A DNA stretch of 64,000 nucleotides. Source: Clostridium sp. UBA4108. Its GTDB lineage: Bacteria; Bacillota; Clostridia; Clostridiales; Clostridiaceae. Both the position numbers and the translations under genes were made by a program. The notes under the pieces were generated by a model. The model had not been told where the DNA came from. It did not search any database and worked only from the letters and a program-made list of their open reading frames with translations. Location: positions 30,823 through 94,822 of the forward strand of contig DFXM01000053.1 of the NCBI GenBank assembly GCA_002381695.1. Reading direction: 5' to 3'. Positions 1-8,258 of the stretch are shown here, one piece after another (positions within the stretch are counted from its first letter, which is position 1; every line of letters begins with the position of its first letter).

Positions 1-2
1 AT

Positions 3-425
3 ATGAACTACCTTGGATTTGGATTTAAAAAAGGGAGATATATTAATATAATTAAGGCTATGCTTTATAGAAGTGTATTAACATTTTTATGGACATTATT
101 ATTAATTATACCTGGAATTATAAAAGGTTATGCTTATAGAATGGTACCGTATATATTAGCTGATAATCCTGAGATAGGGTATAATAGAGCTGTAGAACTA
201 AGCAATAATATGACTATGGGACATAAATTTGATATCTTTGTATTAGATTTATCATTTATTGGATGGTATCTATTAGGAATGCTTGCACTATTTATAGGTA
301 CATGGTTTGTTATGCCTTACGAAAATGCAACAAATGCAGAACTATATTTAGTATTAAGAGCTGATGCTTTAACACAAGGACTTTGTAGCTATGAAGAGCT
401 AAAACTTAATCCAGAGATAATATAA
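3..425 (+). CDS. DUF975 family integral membrane protein, 5' end cut by window edge
   Basis: The visible 140 residues contain two strongly hydrophobic stretches, about residues 26-42 (FLWTLLLIIPGI) and 83-105, with a conserved-looking segment between them (IIPGIIKGYAYRMVPYILAD). This pattern is typical of the DUF975 family, small multi-spanning membrane proteins of Firmicutes with no established function. The open frame reaches the window edge, so the ATG at position 3 may be internal and the N-terminal part is probably missing. A stem-loop terminator follows the stop. Confidence is high that it is a membrane protein and moderate on the family. Confidence 0.7.
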   Translation: MNYLGFGFKKGRYINIIKAMLYRSVLTFLWTLLLIIPGIIKGYAYRMVPYILADNPEIGYNRAVELSNNMTMGHKFDIFVLDLSFIGWYLLGMLALFIGTWFVMPYENATNAELYLVLRADALTQGLCSYEELKLNPEII

Positions 426-440
426 TAAGAATTATTGATA

Positions 441-476
441 ATGCGCTCATATCGAATATGATGGAGCGCTATATTT
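441..476 (+). terminator. Stem-loop terminator after the DUF975 gene
   Basis: GCGCTC (443-448) pairs with GAGCGC (464-469), and the ATAT segments inside extend the stem. The sequence TATATTTTT follows. It lies 18 bases after the stop codon, as expected for an intrinsic terminator. Confidence 0.7.
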
Positions 477-575
477 TTAATGATTTATGTTAAAACATAT
501 ACATCACATTTTTGATTGATTACTTTTTTCATATGCCTAAAAAACAAGATATTGCATATAAATATTTAAAAAGAA

Positions 576-645
576 GGCTTTGTTTTAAATGGTTTGTGAG
601 TAATAATGTATAGTTCATTATCAACACTATATTTAAAGCAAAGCC
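576..645 (+). repeat. Dispersed palindromic repeat, copy A (70 bp)
   Basis: The ends form a 15-bp terminal inverted repeat with one mismatch: GGCTTTGTTTTAAAT at 576-590 and its complement at 631-645. The interior reads GGTTTGTGAGTAATAAT followed by TATAGTTCATTATCAACA. The same interior recurs in copies at 10408, 24877 and 29098, so this is one member of an intergenic family rather than an isolated terminator. Confidence 0.8.
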
Positions 646-717
646 AAAAATAAAAATAAATAATAAATAAAGTTTAATAGATAATCACATACTAGTTATA
701 ATTGGAGGTGATTATCT

Positions 718-903
718 ATGGAAATGAGTACTCGTGATAAAGTTATGTCTAAATTATTAGCCGCTCAGGAAAATACTCGTGATTTTCAAAGATATGCTGA
801 TCAAATAGATAATAAAAAAGTATCTGAGGCTTTCTATGAATTTGCAGAAGAATGTGCATTACAAGCAAGCGAATTGCAAAAATTACTTGAAGAACTTGAA
901 TAA
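718..903 (+). CDS. Small helical protein, function unknown (61 aa)
   Basis: The protein is short, charged and predicted almost entirely helical (KVMSKLLAAQENTRDF, then EFAEECALQASELQKLLEEL), with no signal peptide or membrane segment. The layout recalls small four-helix or ferritin-like fragments found in Clostridia, but no metal-ligand pattern is clear. A perfect GGAGGTG lies 7 bases before the ATG and a strong terminator follows, so it is a self-contained, well-translated gene. I do not recognise a named family and assign no function. Confidence 0.7.
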   Translation: MEMSTRDKVMSKLLAAQENTRDFQRYADQIDNKKVSEAFYEFAEECALQASELQKLLEELE

Positions 904-930
904 CATCCAAAAACTTATTTTATAGGTAGC

Positions 931-967
931 AAAGCTGTTGATATACAAGGTATATCAACAGTTTTTG
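931..967 (+). terminator. Intrinsic terminator after the 61-aa gene
   Basis: CTGTTGATATAC (935-946) pairs with GTATATCAACAG (about 950-961) around a very short loop, followed by TTTTTG. This is a textbook intrinsic terminator. Confidence 0.85.
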
Positions 968-1069
968 TTGTATAATAAAATTAATAATTTATTAAATGAA
1001 ATTTAAAAAATATATATCTAGTAGTATAGGCCTAACCTATAAAGGAGTAATTTAATTGGGAGGATATTT

Positions 1070-2476
1070 ATGAGCATAGAAAGATTAAGTCATTTTGGAG
1101 AAGAAATATTGCATGAAACTCAATATGAGAATAGAGAGTTAAGTAAAGAAAGTATATTAAAAAGAATGAAATATTATAGAACACCGGCAGTGAGTATAGC
1201 CTTTATAAAGGACTATAAAGTTCAGTGTGTAAAGACTTTTGGTACTAAAAAAAGAGATGGCAAGGAGAGTATAGATGAAAATACCCTATTTCAGGCAGCA
1301 TCTATAAGTAAATCAATCTTTGCGGTAGCTATAATGAAGCTGGTTGAAGGTGGAATTTTTGATTTAGATGAAGACATAAACAAATATCTTATTTCTTGGA
1401 AAGTTCCGGATAATGAGAGCTGGAAACCTAGAATAACCTTAAGACAACTTTTAAGTCATACAGCTGGAGTTACTGTACATGGTTTTGATGGCTATAATGT
1501 CAATGATGAAATTCCAACTCTGCTACAAATATTAAATGGAGAGTATCCTGCGAATTCAGATCCTATAAGAGTAAATATACCTCCAGAGGTTCAATTTAGA
1601 TATTCAGGAGGTGGATATACCATATTACAACAGGTGATGTTGGATACTTTTAAAAGACCCTTTGATGATATTATGAGAGAGCTTGTACTTGATCCTTTAG
1701 AGATGAATAATAGTAGATTTCAACAACCTATATCAAAAGAAAATACAAGTAAAATAGCTTGGGGGTATGGATATACTGGAGATGAGATTGAAGCAGGGTA
1801 TCACATATATCCAGAACTAGCAGCTGCAGGATTATGGACAACACCTTCAGATTTAGCTAAGTTTGGAATAGAGCTGCAACTTATTTTAAAGGGTAAAGAT
1901 AATGGAATATTGAAACTAGAATCTTTAGAAGATATGTTTAAAATGTCAACGGAAGTACCTTATGGATTAGGCCTTGATACCCAAGGAGATGAGCCTAATA
2001 TTTTGTTCGGACACGGTGGACATAATTTTGGATTTTTAAGTGACATGTTTTTTTCTAAAGATGGGGGAGAAGGTTTTGTACTCATGATTAATTCAAACTC
2101 AGATGGATTAACAGAAGAATTGAAAGATAATATTAAGCATATTTATGGATGGGCAACCAAAGACATAAAAAATGAATTTGATAATGACTTAGAAGATATT
2201 AAAATGGAGAGTTACACAGGAGAATATATATCAGAAAAAGGGCTAGCATTGAGGATCAGTAGAAAAGAGAAAAAACTTTTTGTTGAATTTAATAATCAAT
2301 TGCCTATAGAATTTATTAAAAAAGGTGATAGTAAATTTCTATCAACACAGGTCAATGGAGAATTAAGATTTATTAAAGATGAGAAATTAGATATTACGGA
2401 TTTAGAACTTATCATCGATGAGAAAGTAATATGCTTTAAAAGTTCTAATGACAAAAAAGGTTTTAAAAAAGTATAA
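1070..2476 (+). CDS. Serine hydrolase of the beta-lactamase class C / penicillin-binding-protein-like family
   Basis: A 468-residue protein with the class C beta-lactamase fold. The nucleophile motif SxxK is seen as S78-I-S-K81, a YSG motif (YxN-like) at residues 178-180, and an HGGH motif near residue 315. These define a serine hydrolase or esterase of the AmpC/EstB/PBP4* group. No signal peptide is visible, so it appears cytoplasmic. The last ~100 residues form a separate beta-rich tail, as in many family members. The start is supported by GGGAGGA just upstream of the ATG. Family members cleave D-amino peptides, esters or amides; the real substrate cannot be read from the sequence. Confidence 0.85.
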   Translation: MSIERLSHFGEEILHETQYENRELSKESILKRMKYYRTPAVSIAFIKDYKVQCVKTFGTKKRDGKESIDENTLFQAASISKSIFAVAIMKLVEGGIFDLDEDINKYLISWKVPDNESWKPRITLRQLLSHTAGVTVHGFDGYNVNDEIPTLLQILNGEYPANSDPIRVNIPPEVQFRYSGGGYTILQQVMLDTFKRPFDDIMRELVLDPLEMNNSRFQQPISKENTSKIAWGYGYTGDEIEAGYHIYPELAAAGLWTTPSDLAKFGIELQLILKGKDNGILKLESLEDMFKMSTEVPYGLGLDTQGDEPNILFGHGGHNFGFLSDMFFSKDGGEGFVLMINSNSDGLTEELKDNIKHIYGWATKDIKNEFDNDLEDIKMESYTGEYISEKGLALRISRKEKKLFVEFNNQLPIEFIKKGDSKFLSTQVNGELRFIKDEKLDITDLELIIDEKVICFKSSNDKKGFKKV

Positions 2477-2677
2477 ATTAAATATTTTTAACCAAATTTC
2501 ATATTATATAATATAAAAAAATATATTGCAGAAATATTTACATTATGTTATATGAATTATATGAAGTATGTTGTATAATGGAGTGTAATATTGTAAATAT
2601 ATAAAATTTTTCATATATTCAATATAGAGTAAATTTACAACATACATGAGAGTTAATGTTAAGGGGGCGGTTAATTT

Positions 2678-2752
2678 ATGAGTGAGATTATAGGATGTGA
2701 AGTCCCATTAGCATATGAAACGATAATATTATGGGAGTTAAGAAAATTATAA
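2678..2752 (+). CDS. Possible 24-residue peptide or truncated gene start
   Basis: An ATG with a strong purine-rich site (AAGGGGGCGG) 7 bases upstream opens a 24-codon frame beginning MSEIIGCEVPLAYET and ending WELRKL. It lies in the ~370-bp gap between the serine hydrolase and an acetyltransferase. A TATAAT-like box lies about 100 bases upstream. The composition looks protein-like, so it may be a real micro-peptide or the N-terminal stub of a decayed gene. Nothing else in the gap explains it. Confidence 0.3.
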   Translation: MSEIIGCEVPLAYETIILWELRKL

Positions 2753-2848
2753 GTAAAAGTATATCTTTATATTGGAAAATAATAAAGATTAATAATAGAA
2801 GGTTATAATTTTACTTTGAATATAGTGCGAAATAGTGGAGGGAGTAAA

Positions 2849-3394
2849 ATGACTATCCAAATAGAAACTGAAAGAATTATATTTAAGAAGTATTGCATGA
2901 ATGATTTAAGCAATATACAAAATCTTAAATCGGATGCATTAGTATGGAAATTCTCTAATAAAATGGCTACAGATGACATAGGAGAATCGAAAACTCATCT
3001 TACTACAGTATTAAAGAATTATGCTAAAAATAAGTATGACTTTCATGGACTATTTTTAAAACATTCTGAAGAGTACATTGGAGAAGCAGGAACTAGGTCC
3101 ATTGATAGAGTAAAAAAATTAGCTTTAGTAGAATATAAATTGTTATCCAAATATTGGAACAATGGTTATGCTACTGAAACAGTAAAAGCTTTAGTTGAAC
3201 ATTTGTTTGAAAAAGAAGATATTGAAAAAATAGGTGCACTGGTAATAGAAGGTAATGAATCATCAAGTAATGTATTAAAAAAAATAGGATTTGATGTAGA
3301 AGGAATCCTTAGGAATTTTGCTTATATTGATAATGAATACAGCGATGTATATTATTATGGATTAATTAGAAGTAATTATATTGATAATATCTAA
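2849..3394 (+). CDS. GNAT-family N-acetyltransferase (RimJ/RimL type)
   Basis: The protein (181 aa) opens MTIQIETERIIFKKYCMNDL, the usual start of RimJ/RimL-like acetyltransferases. It has the acetyl-CoA region YWNNGYATETVKAL and the C-terminal NVLKKIGFDVEGILRN block. The start at 2849 is preferred over an in-frame TTG at 2816 because GGAGGG lies 5 bases before it. Such enzymes transfer acetyl from acetyl-CoA to N-terminal amines, antibiotics or small metabolites; the substrate is unknown. A clear terminator follows. Confidence 0.85.
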   Translation: MTIQIETERIIFKKYCMNDLSNIQNLKSDALVWKFSNKMATDDIGESKTHLTTVLKNYAKNKYDFHGLFLKHSEEYIGEAGTRSIDRVKKLALVEYKLLSKYWNNGYATETVKALVEHLFEKEDIEKIGALVIEGNESSSNVLKKIGFDVEGILRNFAYIDNEYSDVYYYGLIRSNYIDNI

Positions 3395-3436
3395 TTGTCT
3401 TTAATATAAGGCATATTCAAAAAATAACTATAATAA

Positions 3437-3477
3437 AAACATTCCCGGGTCTTTCAATTTGGCCAGGGAATGTTTTT
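3437..3477 (+). terminator. Intrinsic terminator
   Basis: AAAACATTCCC pairs with GGGAATGTTTT across a loop of about 18 bases, followed by a T run. It closes the acetyltransferase transcript. Confidence 0.8.
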
Positions 3478-3484
3478 CATATAA

Positions 3485-3533
3485 GGCGTTGTTTTAATGT
3501 AGCTCTAAAATTAACGACCATTTAAAACAAAGC
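3485..3533 (+). repeat. Dispersed palindromic repeat, copy B (minimal 49-bp form)
   Basis: GGCGTTGTTTTAAT at the left and ATTTAAAACAAAGC at the right are near-perfect inverted ends. Between them is a short core related (in reverse) to GTTGATTTTAGAACTA of copies D and F. Copy G at 33342 has the same minimal architecture. Confidence 0.75.
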
Positions 3534-3651
3534 TTTATATAAATATAAAGAATTTATAAAGCAAATAAAATATTTGAATTTATAATGTATAATTAATATA
3601 TAATGGCTAAAATATGTGGAATGAATAAGAAGTGCAAGGGAGTGTAAATAC

Positions 3652-4359
3652 ATGTTTAATGTGCATAATGTGACAAAGCGTTATGGTAAAGTAATTGCAA
3701 ATAATGATATAAGCTTTAGTGTAAAAGATAGTGAAATAGCAGTGCTATTAGGACCCAATGGGGCAGGGAAATCCACAATCATAAAATGTATTTCAGGATT
3801 ATTAAGATTTCAGGGAGATATTGATATTTGTGGATATCATAATAAATCTATTGAAGCTAAGAGAATTTTAGGATATATCCCTGAAATGCCTGCTGTATAT
3901 GATTTGATGACAGTGGAGGAACACTTAGAGTTTATAGGAAGAGCCTATGAGCTGACAGATTGGAAGGAATATGCTAAATCTCTTTTAGAACGTTTTGAAC
4001 TTTGGGATAAAAAGGACAAACTGGGGAAGGAACTTTCAAAAGGTATGCAGCAAAAGCTTAGTATTTGTTGTGCAATTTTACACAAACCAAAGGTAATTAT
4101 TTTTGATGAGCCAATGGTAGGTCTGGACCCTCATGCTATTAAAGAGCTTAAAAAAATGTTTTCGGAGTTAAAAGAACAGGGTGCGTCTATACTTATAAGT
4201 ACGCATATGATAGATAGTGTAGAGGACTATTGGGATGTTGCCCATATTATGGTAGATGGAACTTTTGCAGCAACAAGATATAATAAGGAAGATAAAGAAG
4301 AAGAAAAATCTCTTGAACAGCTTTTCTTTGATATTACAGAGAGGAAGGACAATAAATAA
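3652..4359 (+). CDS. ABC transporter ATP-binding protein
   Basis: A 235-residue ABC ATPase. Walker A GPNGAGKST lies near residues 34-42, the Q-loop region near 75-80, a degenerate signature (LSKGMQQK) near 133-140, Walker B (VIIFDEP) near 153-159, and a switch histidine in ISTHMI. The stop overlaps the start of the permease gene, so the two are translationally coupled. The fold and pairing fit an ABC-2-type exporter whose substrate cannot be inferred. The start follows AAGGGAG. Confidence 0.9.
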   Translation: MFNVHNVTKRYGKVIANNDISFSVKDSEIAVLLGPNGAGKSTIIKCISGLLRFQGDIDICGYHNKSIEAKRILGYIPEMPAVYDLMTVEEHLEFIGRAYELTDWKEYAKSLLERFELWDKKDKLGKELSKGMQQKLSICCAILHKPKVIIFDEPMVGLDPHAIKELKKMFSELKEQGASILISTHMIDSVEDYWDVAHIMVDGTFAATRYNKEDKEEEKSLEQLFFDITERKDNK

Positions 4360-5933
4360 TGAAGGGATTAAGGTATCTATTTTTAACTACTATAAAAAAC
4401 TATTTTAAGGAGCTAAAAAGCCATCCCGCAAAGTTAATTGCTCTACTTTTCTTTGTTGCTATGCTTGGACTAGTTATATTCTCTAGCACATTAGATAGTG
4501 GTACAGGAGCTGAGAAAGTAAGAGATATTTCAGAATTATATGCAATGATTTTAGCTCTATATTCACTTTTATTTGTATTAGGAACCATGAAAGGGTTTTC
4601 ATCTGGAGCAACCTTTTATTCCATGGCGGATGTAAATCTTTTATTTTCAACCCCAATATCTTCTAATAAGATACTTATTTATGGACTTATAAAGCAGATG
4701 GGCACTTCACTTATGGTAGGATTCTTCTTGATTTTTCAATATGCATGGTTAAATAGTTTATATAGTATTTCTATTGTAGAATTACTAATAATTCTTTTAG
4801 GATATTGTTTAGTGGTATTTTGTTCTCAGCTTACAGCTATGGCTATTTACTCTTTTTATAGTGGCAATGAGAGAGCAAAAAAAGTAATTAAGGGAATTAT
4901 AATTGGAATATGTGCTATAGTGGTTGTTTATATTGGGATACCGGTAATTAAAAGTCAGCAGGATGTACTAGGATCAGTTGTAAAAGCAACTAATTCAAAC
5001 TTATTGGGTTTTATACCTGTTTGTGGATGGGTTAAGAGTGCGGTTATAGGAGCTTTAACATCAAATTATATGAATGTACTTATTGGTCTTGGAGTAACTA
5101 TAATATACATTTTTTCTATAATTTTTGCCATAGTAAAAAGCCACTCAGATTTCTATGAGGATGTTTTAAAGGTGACTGAGGTATCTTTTAGTGCCATAAC
5201 TGCTAAAAAACAAGGGAAGATTGCAGATGCAATACCTGGCAATGTAAAGGTGGGTAAAACTGGTATAGGAAAAGGCCTTGGAGCAGGAGTTTTCTTTTAT
5301 AAACATATGTTAGAAAATAGACGTGCAAGATTATTTATTTTAGATTTTAATTCAATACTATTTATCCTTATGAGTATAGGTTTTGCATTTTTCATGAGAG
5401 ATCAAGGAATAGTACCAGTTTTCATATTTAGCATATATATGCAAGTTTTTAGTGTAGCCATGGGAAGATGGATACGAGAACTTACCTTACCTTATGTATA
5501 TATGATACCTGTAGCACCTTTCAAAAAATTGGTTATGCTATGTAGGGAAAATATGCTTAAAATATGTGTTGAAGCACTGGTGTTATTTATTCCCGTGAGC
5601 CTCATATTAAATGCGTCTATAGAGGAGTTCCTTGTTTGTGTTATAGCTAGAATAGGCTTCGGAATCTTGTTTATGGCAGGAAATATTTTAACAGAGAGAG
5701 TTTTAGGATCTCTTGGAAATAAAATTATAATTATGTTTTTATATTTTATAATTATGATAGTTCTATGTATACCAGGAGTTGTTTTAGGGTTCTTCTTAGG
5801 AAGTGTAATAACAATACTATCACCTATAGTAGGGGGACTTTTAGGTACATTTATCTGGAATATAGCTATTTCAGCAGTAATTATATTTTTCTGCAGAAAT
5901 ATATTATCCTATGCTGAATTAAATAATAGATAG
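4359..5933 (+). CDS. ABC-2-type transporter permease, large form
   Basis: The protein (524 aa) is mostly membrane-embedded, with roughly ten or more hydrophobic segments, for example around residues 25-45, 60-80, 105-130, 140-165, 175-195, 330-350 and several between 430 and 515. A hydrophilic loop with lysine and glycine (residues ~285-310) divides two halves. It starts on the last base of the ATPase gene, giving a two-gene exporter operon. The length and split resemble large Clostridial ABC-2 permeases. Substrate is unknown, and no immunity, bacteriocin or regulator gene is adjacent. Confidence 0.85.
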   Translation: MKGLRYLFLTTIKNYFKELKSHPAKLIALLFFVAMLGLVIFSSTLDSGTGAEKVRDISELYAMILALYSLLFVLGTMKGFSSGATFYSMADVNLLFSTPISSNKILIYGLIKQMGTSLMVGFFLIFQYAWLNSLYSISIVELLIILLGYCLVVFCSQLTAMAIYSFYSGNERAKKVIKGIIIGICAIVVVYIGIPVIKSQQDVLGSVVKATNSNLLGFIPVCGWVKSAVIGALTSNYMNVLIGLGVTIIYIFSIIFAIVKSHSDFYEDVLKVTEVSFSAITAKKQGKIADAIPGNVKVGKTGIGKGLGAGVFFYKHMLENRRARLFILDFNSILFILMSIGFAFFMRDQGIVPVFIFSIYMQVFSVAMGRWIRELTLPYVYMIPVAPFKKLVMLCRENMLKICVEALVLFIPVSLILNASIEEFLVCVIARIGFGILFMAGNILTERVLGSLGNKIIIMFLYFIIMIVLCIPGVVLGFFLGSVITILSPIVGGLLGTFIWNIAISAVIIFFCRNILSYAELNNR

Positions 5934-5948
5934 ACTTTGTAAAAACCA

Positions 5949-5991
5949 ATAGGGTATGTTTTAAATAAGTATTTATTTAAAACATACCCTA
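5949..5991. terminator. Bidirectional terminator between convergent genes
   Basis: TAGGGTATGTTTTAAATA pairs with its complement around a loop of a few bases, giving an ~18-bp stem. It sits between the end of the permease gene and the end of rubrerythrin, which face each other, so it probably serves both. Confidence 0.8.
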
Positions 5992-6011
5992 TATTAATTT
6001 GAAGTTGTATT

Positions 6012-6599
6012 CTATTCAAATAGTGAACGAGCAAATAGAATAAAGTATCCCTGAGGATGTTCACATACAGGGCAAACTTGAGGAGCTTCTTTTCCTTCAT
6101 AGATGAATCCACAATTTGTGCACATCCATTGTTCATCTTGGTCTTTTTTAAATAGAGAGCCTTCCTCTAAATCTTTGTAGAATCTTTCGAACCTATCACC
6201 ATGAATCTTTTCAACAGAAGCTATATTATGAAATAGCTTAGATATAGGTAAAAAGCCTTCTTCTTCGGCAATTTTACCAAAATCTTTATATACTACATCC
6301 CATTCCTCATATTCATTGTGGTGAGCCGCCTTTAAACATTGAATGGTATTTGAATAGTTGTCTATAGGGTATCCACCAGAGATTTCTATAGTATCTCCGG
6401 CAAATTCTTTTAATTTATTATAAAAATATTTTGCATGAGTTTTTTCTTGATCTGCAGTATAGTTGAAAACTGATTCAACTATGTAAAGTCCTTCTTTTTT
6501 AGCTATTGAAGCACCTATATTATATCTATTTCTAGCTTGGCTTTCTCCAGCAAAAGCCTTCATTAAATTTGTTTTAGTTCTACTATCTTTTAAATTCAT
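6012..6599 (-). CDS. rbr: Rubrerythrin
   Basis: The protein (195 aa) has an N-terminal ferritin-like di-iron domain with the expected carboxylate/histidine helices (FAGESQARNRYN, TADQEKTHAKYF, AEEEGF, VEKIHGDRF). A C-terminal rubredoxin domain carries CTNCG and CPVCEH, the four cysteines that bind one iron. Rubrerythrin reduces hydrogen peroxide with electrons from rubredoxin or ferredoxin and protects anaerobes from oxygen. The start at 6599 is chosen because ATGGAGGT lies 7 bases ahead; an earlier in-frame ATG at 6623 has no such site. It is transcribed alone and convergent with the ABC exporter. Confidence 0.95.
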   Translation of the reverse strand: MNLKDSRTKTNLMKAFAGESQARNRYNIGASIAKKEGLYIVESVFNYTADQEKTHAKYFYNKLKEFAGDTIEISGGYPIDNYSNTIQCLKAAHHNEYEEWDVVYKDFGKIAEEEGFLPISKLFHNIASVEKIHGDRFERFYKDLEEGSLFKKDQDEQWMCTNCGFIYEGKEAPQVCPVCEHPQGYFILFARSLFE

Positions 6600-6940
6600 A
6601 TTAATACCTCCATGTATACTCAATTTGATAACTAGTTTTCCATAAACATAAAGCTTTTATACTGAATAAAGAATTAAATTTATAATAACATGTGTAGTGA
6701 TTCAATGGAATTTTGGTTAAAGTAAGATATATGAAGAAAAATAGATAGATAGATTGGTTAGTTGATTTTTAAAAAGTGGACTAAATGTTAAGAAATATAG
6801 TTCAGTATTTTTAGATTGCTATTTGTGCTAAAATATATTTACGGATAAAGAGCTGGTGATATTTTTGGAGTTTTTTCATTATGCAATAGTATATAAAAAT
6901 ATATTTTTAGTTAATAAATTATTGTAAAGGGTGTGTTTGG
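6600..6940. other. Divergent intergenic region between rubrerythrin and the AraC-TIM barrel gene
   Basis: This 341-bp AT-rich gap must hold both divergent promoters. A candidate for the rightward gene is TTGCTA...TAAAATA near 6818-6836. No terminator, repeat or reading frame of note is visible. A PerR or other operator was looked for but not convincingly found. Confidence 0.3.
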
Positions 6941-8134
6941 ATGATTTTTCAGCGAGAGCAAATAATTAATAAGCTAAAAATGCAAATAAAACTAAATGGA
7001 CATATTATGGGAGTTGCAGCTGGAGCTGGTATTTCAGCAAAATACGCTGTCAAGGGAGGGGCTGATTTGATTTTAGCATTAAATTCAGGTCGTTTTAGGC
7101 AGATGGGTCTGAGTTCTCTTGCAGGTTTACTGCCCTTTACAAATTGCAATCAGCTTGTTATGCAGTTTGGAGCTAAAGAAATTATACCTGCTGTAAAAGA
7201 TGTTCCAGTAATTTTTGGATTATGTGCAACAGATCCTACAATAGATTTAGAGAAATATATTGATCTAATTCATCAAAATGGCTTTGCTGGTATAAACAAT
7301 TATCCAACAGTAGGAATGATTGATGGTTTATTTCGTGAAGCATTAGAAGAAGAGAATATTTCCTTCGATAAAGAGGTTGAGGCTATAAGAATAGCAAATA
7401 AGAAAAACTTATTCTCTATAGCTTTCGTATTTAATAAAGAGCAAGCTGCGCAAATGGCAATTGCTGGAGCAGATGTTATTTGTGCACATTTAGGACTTAC
7501 TAAGGGTGGTGTACTAGGAGCTAAGAACACATTATCATTAGAAGGAGCAGCGGCCATGGCAAGGGAAATTTTTAGCATAAGTAGTGAAATAAATTCCAAT
7601 ATAATAAAAATGATTTATGGCGGTCCAATAAACACTCCTTTGGATGTAAAATACATATATGATAATACCGAGGCAATGGGATACTTAGGTGGTTCATCAT
7701 TTGAAAGAATACCCTCAGAGGAGATTATTACGAAAACAACCAGGGAGTTTAAAGTAGTAGGAGATTTTGAACAAGATGAATTGTTAAATAAAACATTGGA
7801 TAATGTACAAAAACATCATGATTATGTAGGATTTATAAAAGAGTATATATCAAAAAATTACATGAATGAAATAGCCTTTACAGATTTAGCTGCAATAGCA
7901 CATGTTTCTAGAACTCATTTAAGTAATCTTTTCAATAAAGAGGTAGGGTGTACATTTCCAGAATATCTTACTAAATATCGAATAAATAAGGCTATAGATA
8001 TAATAAAGAGAGAAGACTTACAGTTGTTTGAAATTGCAAATATGGTTGGATACAATGATTATTCTCATTTTAGTAAGGCTTTTAAAAGACAAACAGGAAG
8101 TTCTCCTCGTGAATATAAGCAAACATACAAATAG
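6941..8134 (+). CDS. AraC-type regulator with an N-terminal TIM-barrel (PEP hydrolase-like) domain
   Basis: Two domains are plain in this 397-residue protein. Residues ~1-270 are a TIM barrel of the Pfam TIM-br_sig_trns / phosphoenolpyruvate-hydrolase-like family: GAGISAKYAVKGGADLIL, ALNSGRFRQMG, GFAGINNYPTVGMIDG, ICAHLGLT, MIYGGPINTP. Residues ~290-395 are an AraC DNA-binding domain with two helix-turn-helices (FTDLAAIAHVSRTHLSNLF and LFEIANMVGYNDYSHFSKAF). The two following genes encode a Tm-1-like protein and a free-standing copy of the same barrel (275 aa) that aligns closely. I infer that the barrel is a ligand sensor derived from the enzyme and that this protein regulates the operon. 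GGGTGTG precedes the ATG. Confidence 0.9.
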   Translation: MIFQREQIINKLKMQIKLNGHIMGVAAGAGISAKYAVKGGADLILALNSGRFRQMGLSSLAGLLPFTNCNQLVMQFGAKEIIPAVKDVPVIFGLCATDPTIDLEKYIDLIHQNGFAGINNYPTVGMIDGLFREALEEENISFDKEVEAIRIANKKNLFSIAFVFNKEQAAQMAIAGADVICAHLGLTKGGVLGAKNTLSLEGAAAMAREIFSISSEINSNIIKMIYGGPINTPLDVKYIYDNTEAMGYLGGSSFERIPSEEIITKTTREFKVVGDFEQDELLNKTLDNVQKHHDYVGFIKEYISKNYMNEIAFTDLAAIAHVSRTHLSNLFNKEVGCTFPEYLTKYRINKAIDIIKREDLQLFEIANMVGYNDYSHFSKAFKRQTGSSPREYKQTYK

Positions 8135-8173
8135 ACATATATTAGATACATGAATACATTTACATTAAGCATA

Positions 8174-8213
8174 ATAAACAGTATTATTTTCTTAAGAAAA
8201 TAATACTGTTTAT
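8174..8213. repeat. Perfect 40-bp palindrome between the regulator and the operon
   Basis: The two 20-base halves are exact reverse complements centred on CTTAAG, with no unpaired loop: ATAAACAGTATTATTTTCTT and its complement. It lies 40 bases after the AraC-TIM barrel stop and 45 bases before the next gene. Only a weak T-rich stretch (TATCTTTATA) follows, so it could be a terminator or attenuator, or a protein-binding dyad. Confidence 0.75.
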
Positions 8214-8258
8214 CTTTATATGGGATTTAGAAAAAATGTTTATGAGGAGGTTAGTCTA

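Noticed and set aside
5909..6136. 75-codon minus-strand frame overlapping the rubrerythrin gene end
   Set aside because: It lies in another frame of rubrerythrin and across a terminator, with no start signal.
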